Assembly: GCA_021801945.1 (NCBI GenBank)
Contig: JAKABE010000193.1
Coordinates: 1-6,522 of the forward strand
From: Acidobacteriota bacterium
GTDB lineage: Bacteria; Acidobacteriota; Terriglobia; Terriglobales; Acidobacteriaceae
DNA length: 6,522 bases
Direction of reading: 5' to 3'
A program made the position numbers and the translations under genes. The notes under the pieces were generated by a model that did no database searches, was not told the DNA's origin, and worked only from the letters and a program-made list of their open reading frames with translations. Positions 6,513-6,522 of this stretch are shown piece by piece. Each line of letters begins with the position of its first letter. The stretch's first letter is position 1.

Positions 6513-6522
6513 GCGAAGATCA

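Overview
The window is a moderately GC-rich bacterial segment in which every real gene lies on the + strand. It looks like the inside of a cell-surface or exopolysaccharide biosynthesis locus. In order it carries: the 3' end of a family 2 glycosyltransferase, a FemAB/GNAT-type acyltransferase, a roughly 600-base gap with a decayed transposase remnant, a second paralogous FemAB/GNAT-type acyltransferase, an asparagine-synthetase-like protein, and an O-antigen ligase/polymerase-like membrane protein. I see no tRNA, rRNA, CRISPR array or intact mobile element. Protein style and gene mix recall polysaccharide loci of Acidobacteriota or certain Proteobacteria. That taxonomic reading is a low-confidence inference, because the window has no marker gene.

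Layout. Bases 2-592 are the C-terminal part of the glycosyltransferase, which continues upstream of the window. A 43-base spacer with a clear ribosome binding site leads to acyltransferase 1 (636-1610). Bases 1611-2217 hold no intact gene. They contain several short perfect hairpins and, at about 1763-2101, a translated stretch that reads like the C-terminal DDE region of an IS630-type transposase broken by a stop codon. Acyltransferase 2 (2218-3249), the asparagine-synthetase-like gene (3253-5070) and the polymerase-like gene (5073-6461) follow with gaps of only 3 and 2 bases. They are almost certainly one translationally coupled operon. The last 61 bases hold no gene but end with a Shine-Dalgarno-like AAAGGAAA, so another gene probably starts just beyond the window.

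How the genes could work together. The glycosyltransferase would add a sugar to a lipid-linked repeat unit. The two acyltransferases would decorate sugars with acyl or aminoacyl groups. The asparagine-synthetase-like protein would activate a carboxylate with ATP for amide formation on the glycan or a precursor. The membrane protein would polymerise or ligate the finished units. The family assignments are well supported by motifs; the joint pathway is inference. The asparagine-synthetase-like protein has proline instead of the catalytic Cys2 of its glutaminase domain, so it probably does not use glutamine as nitrogen donor. That makes it the most interesting gene here.
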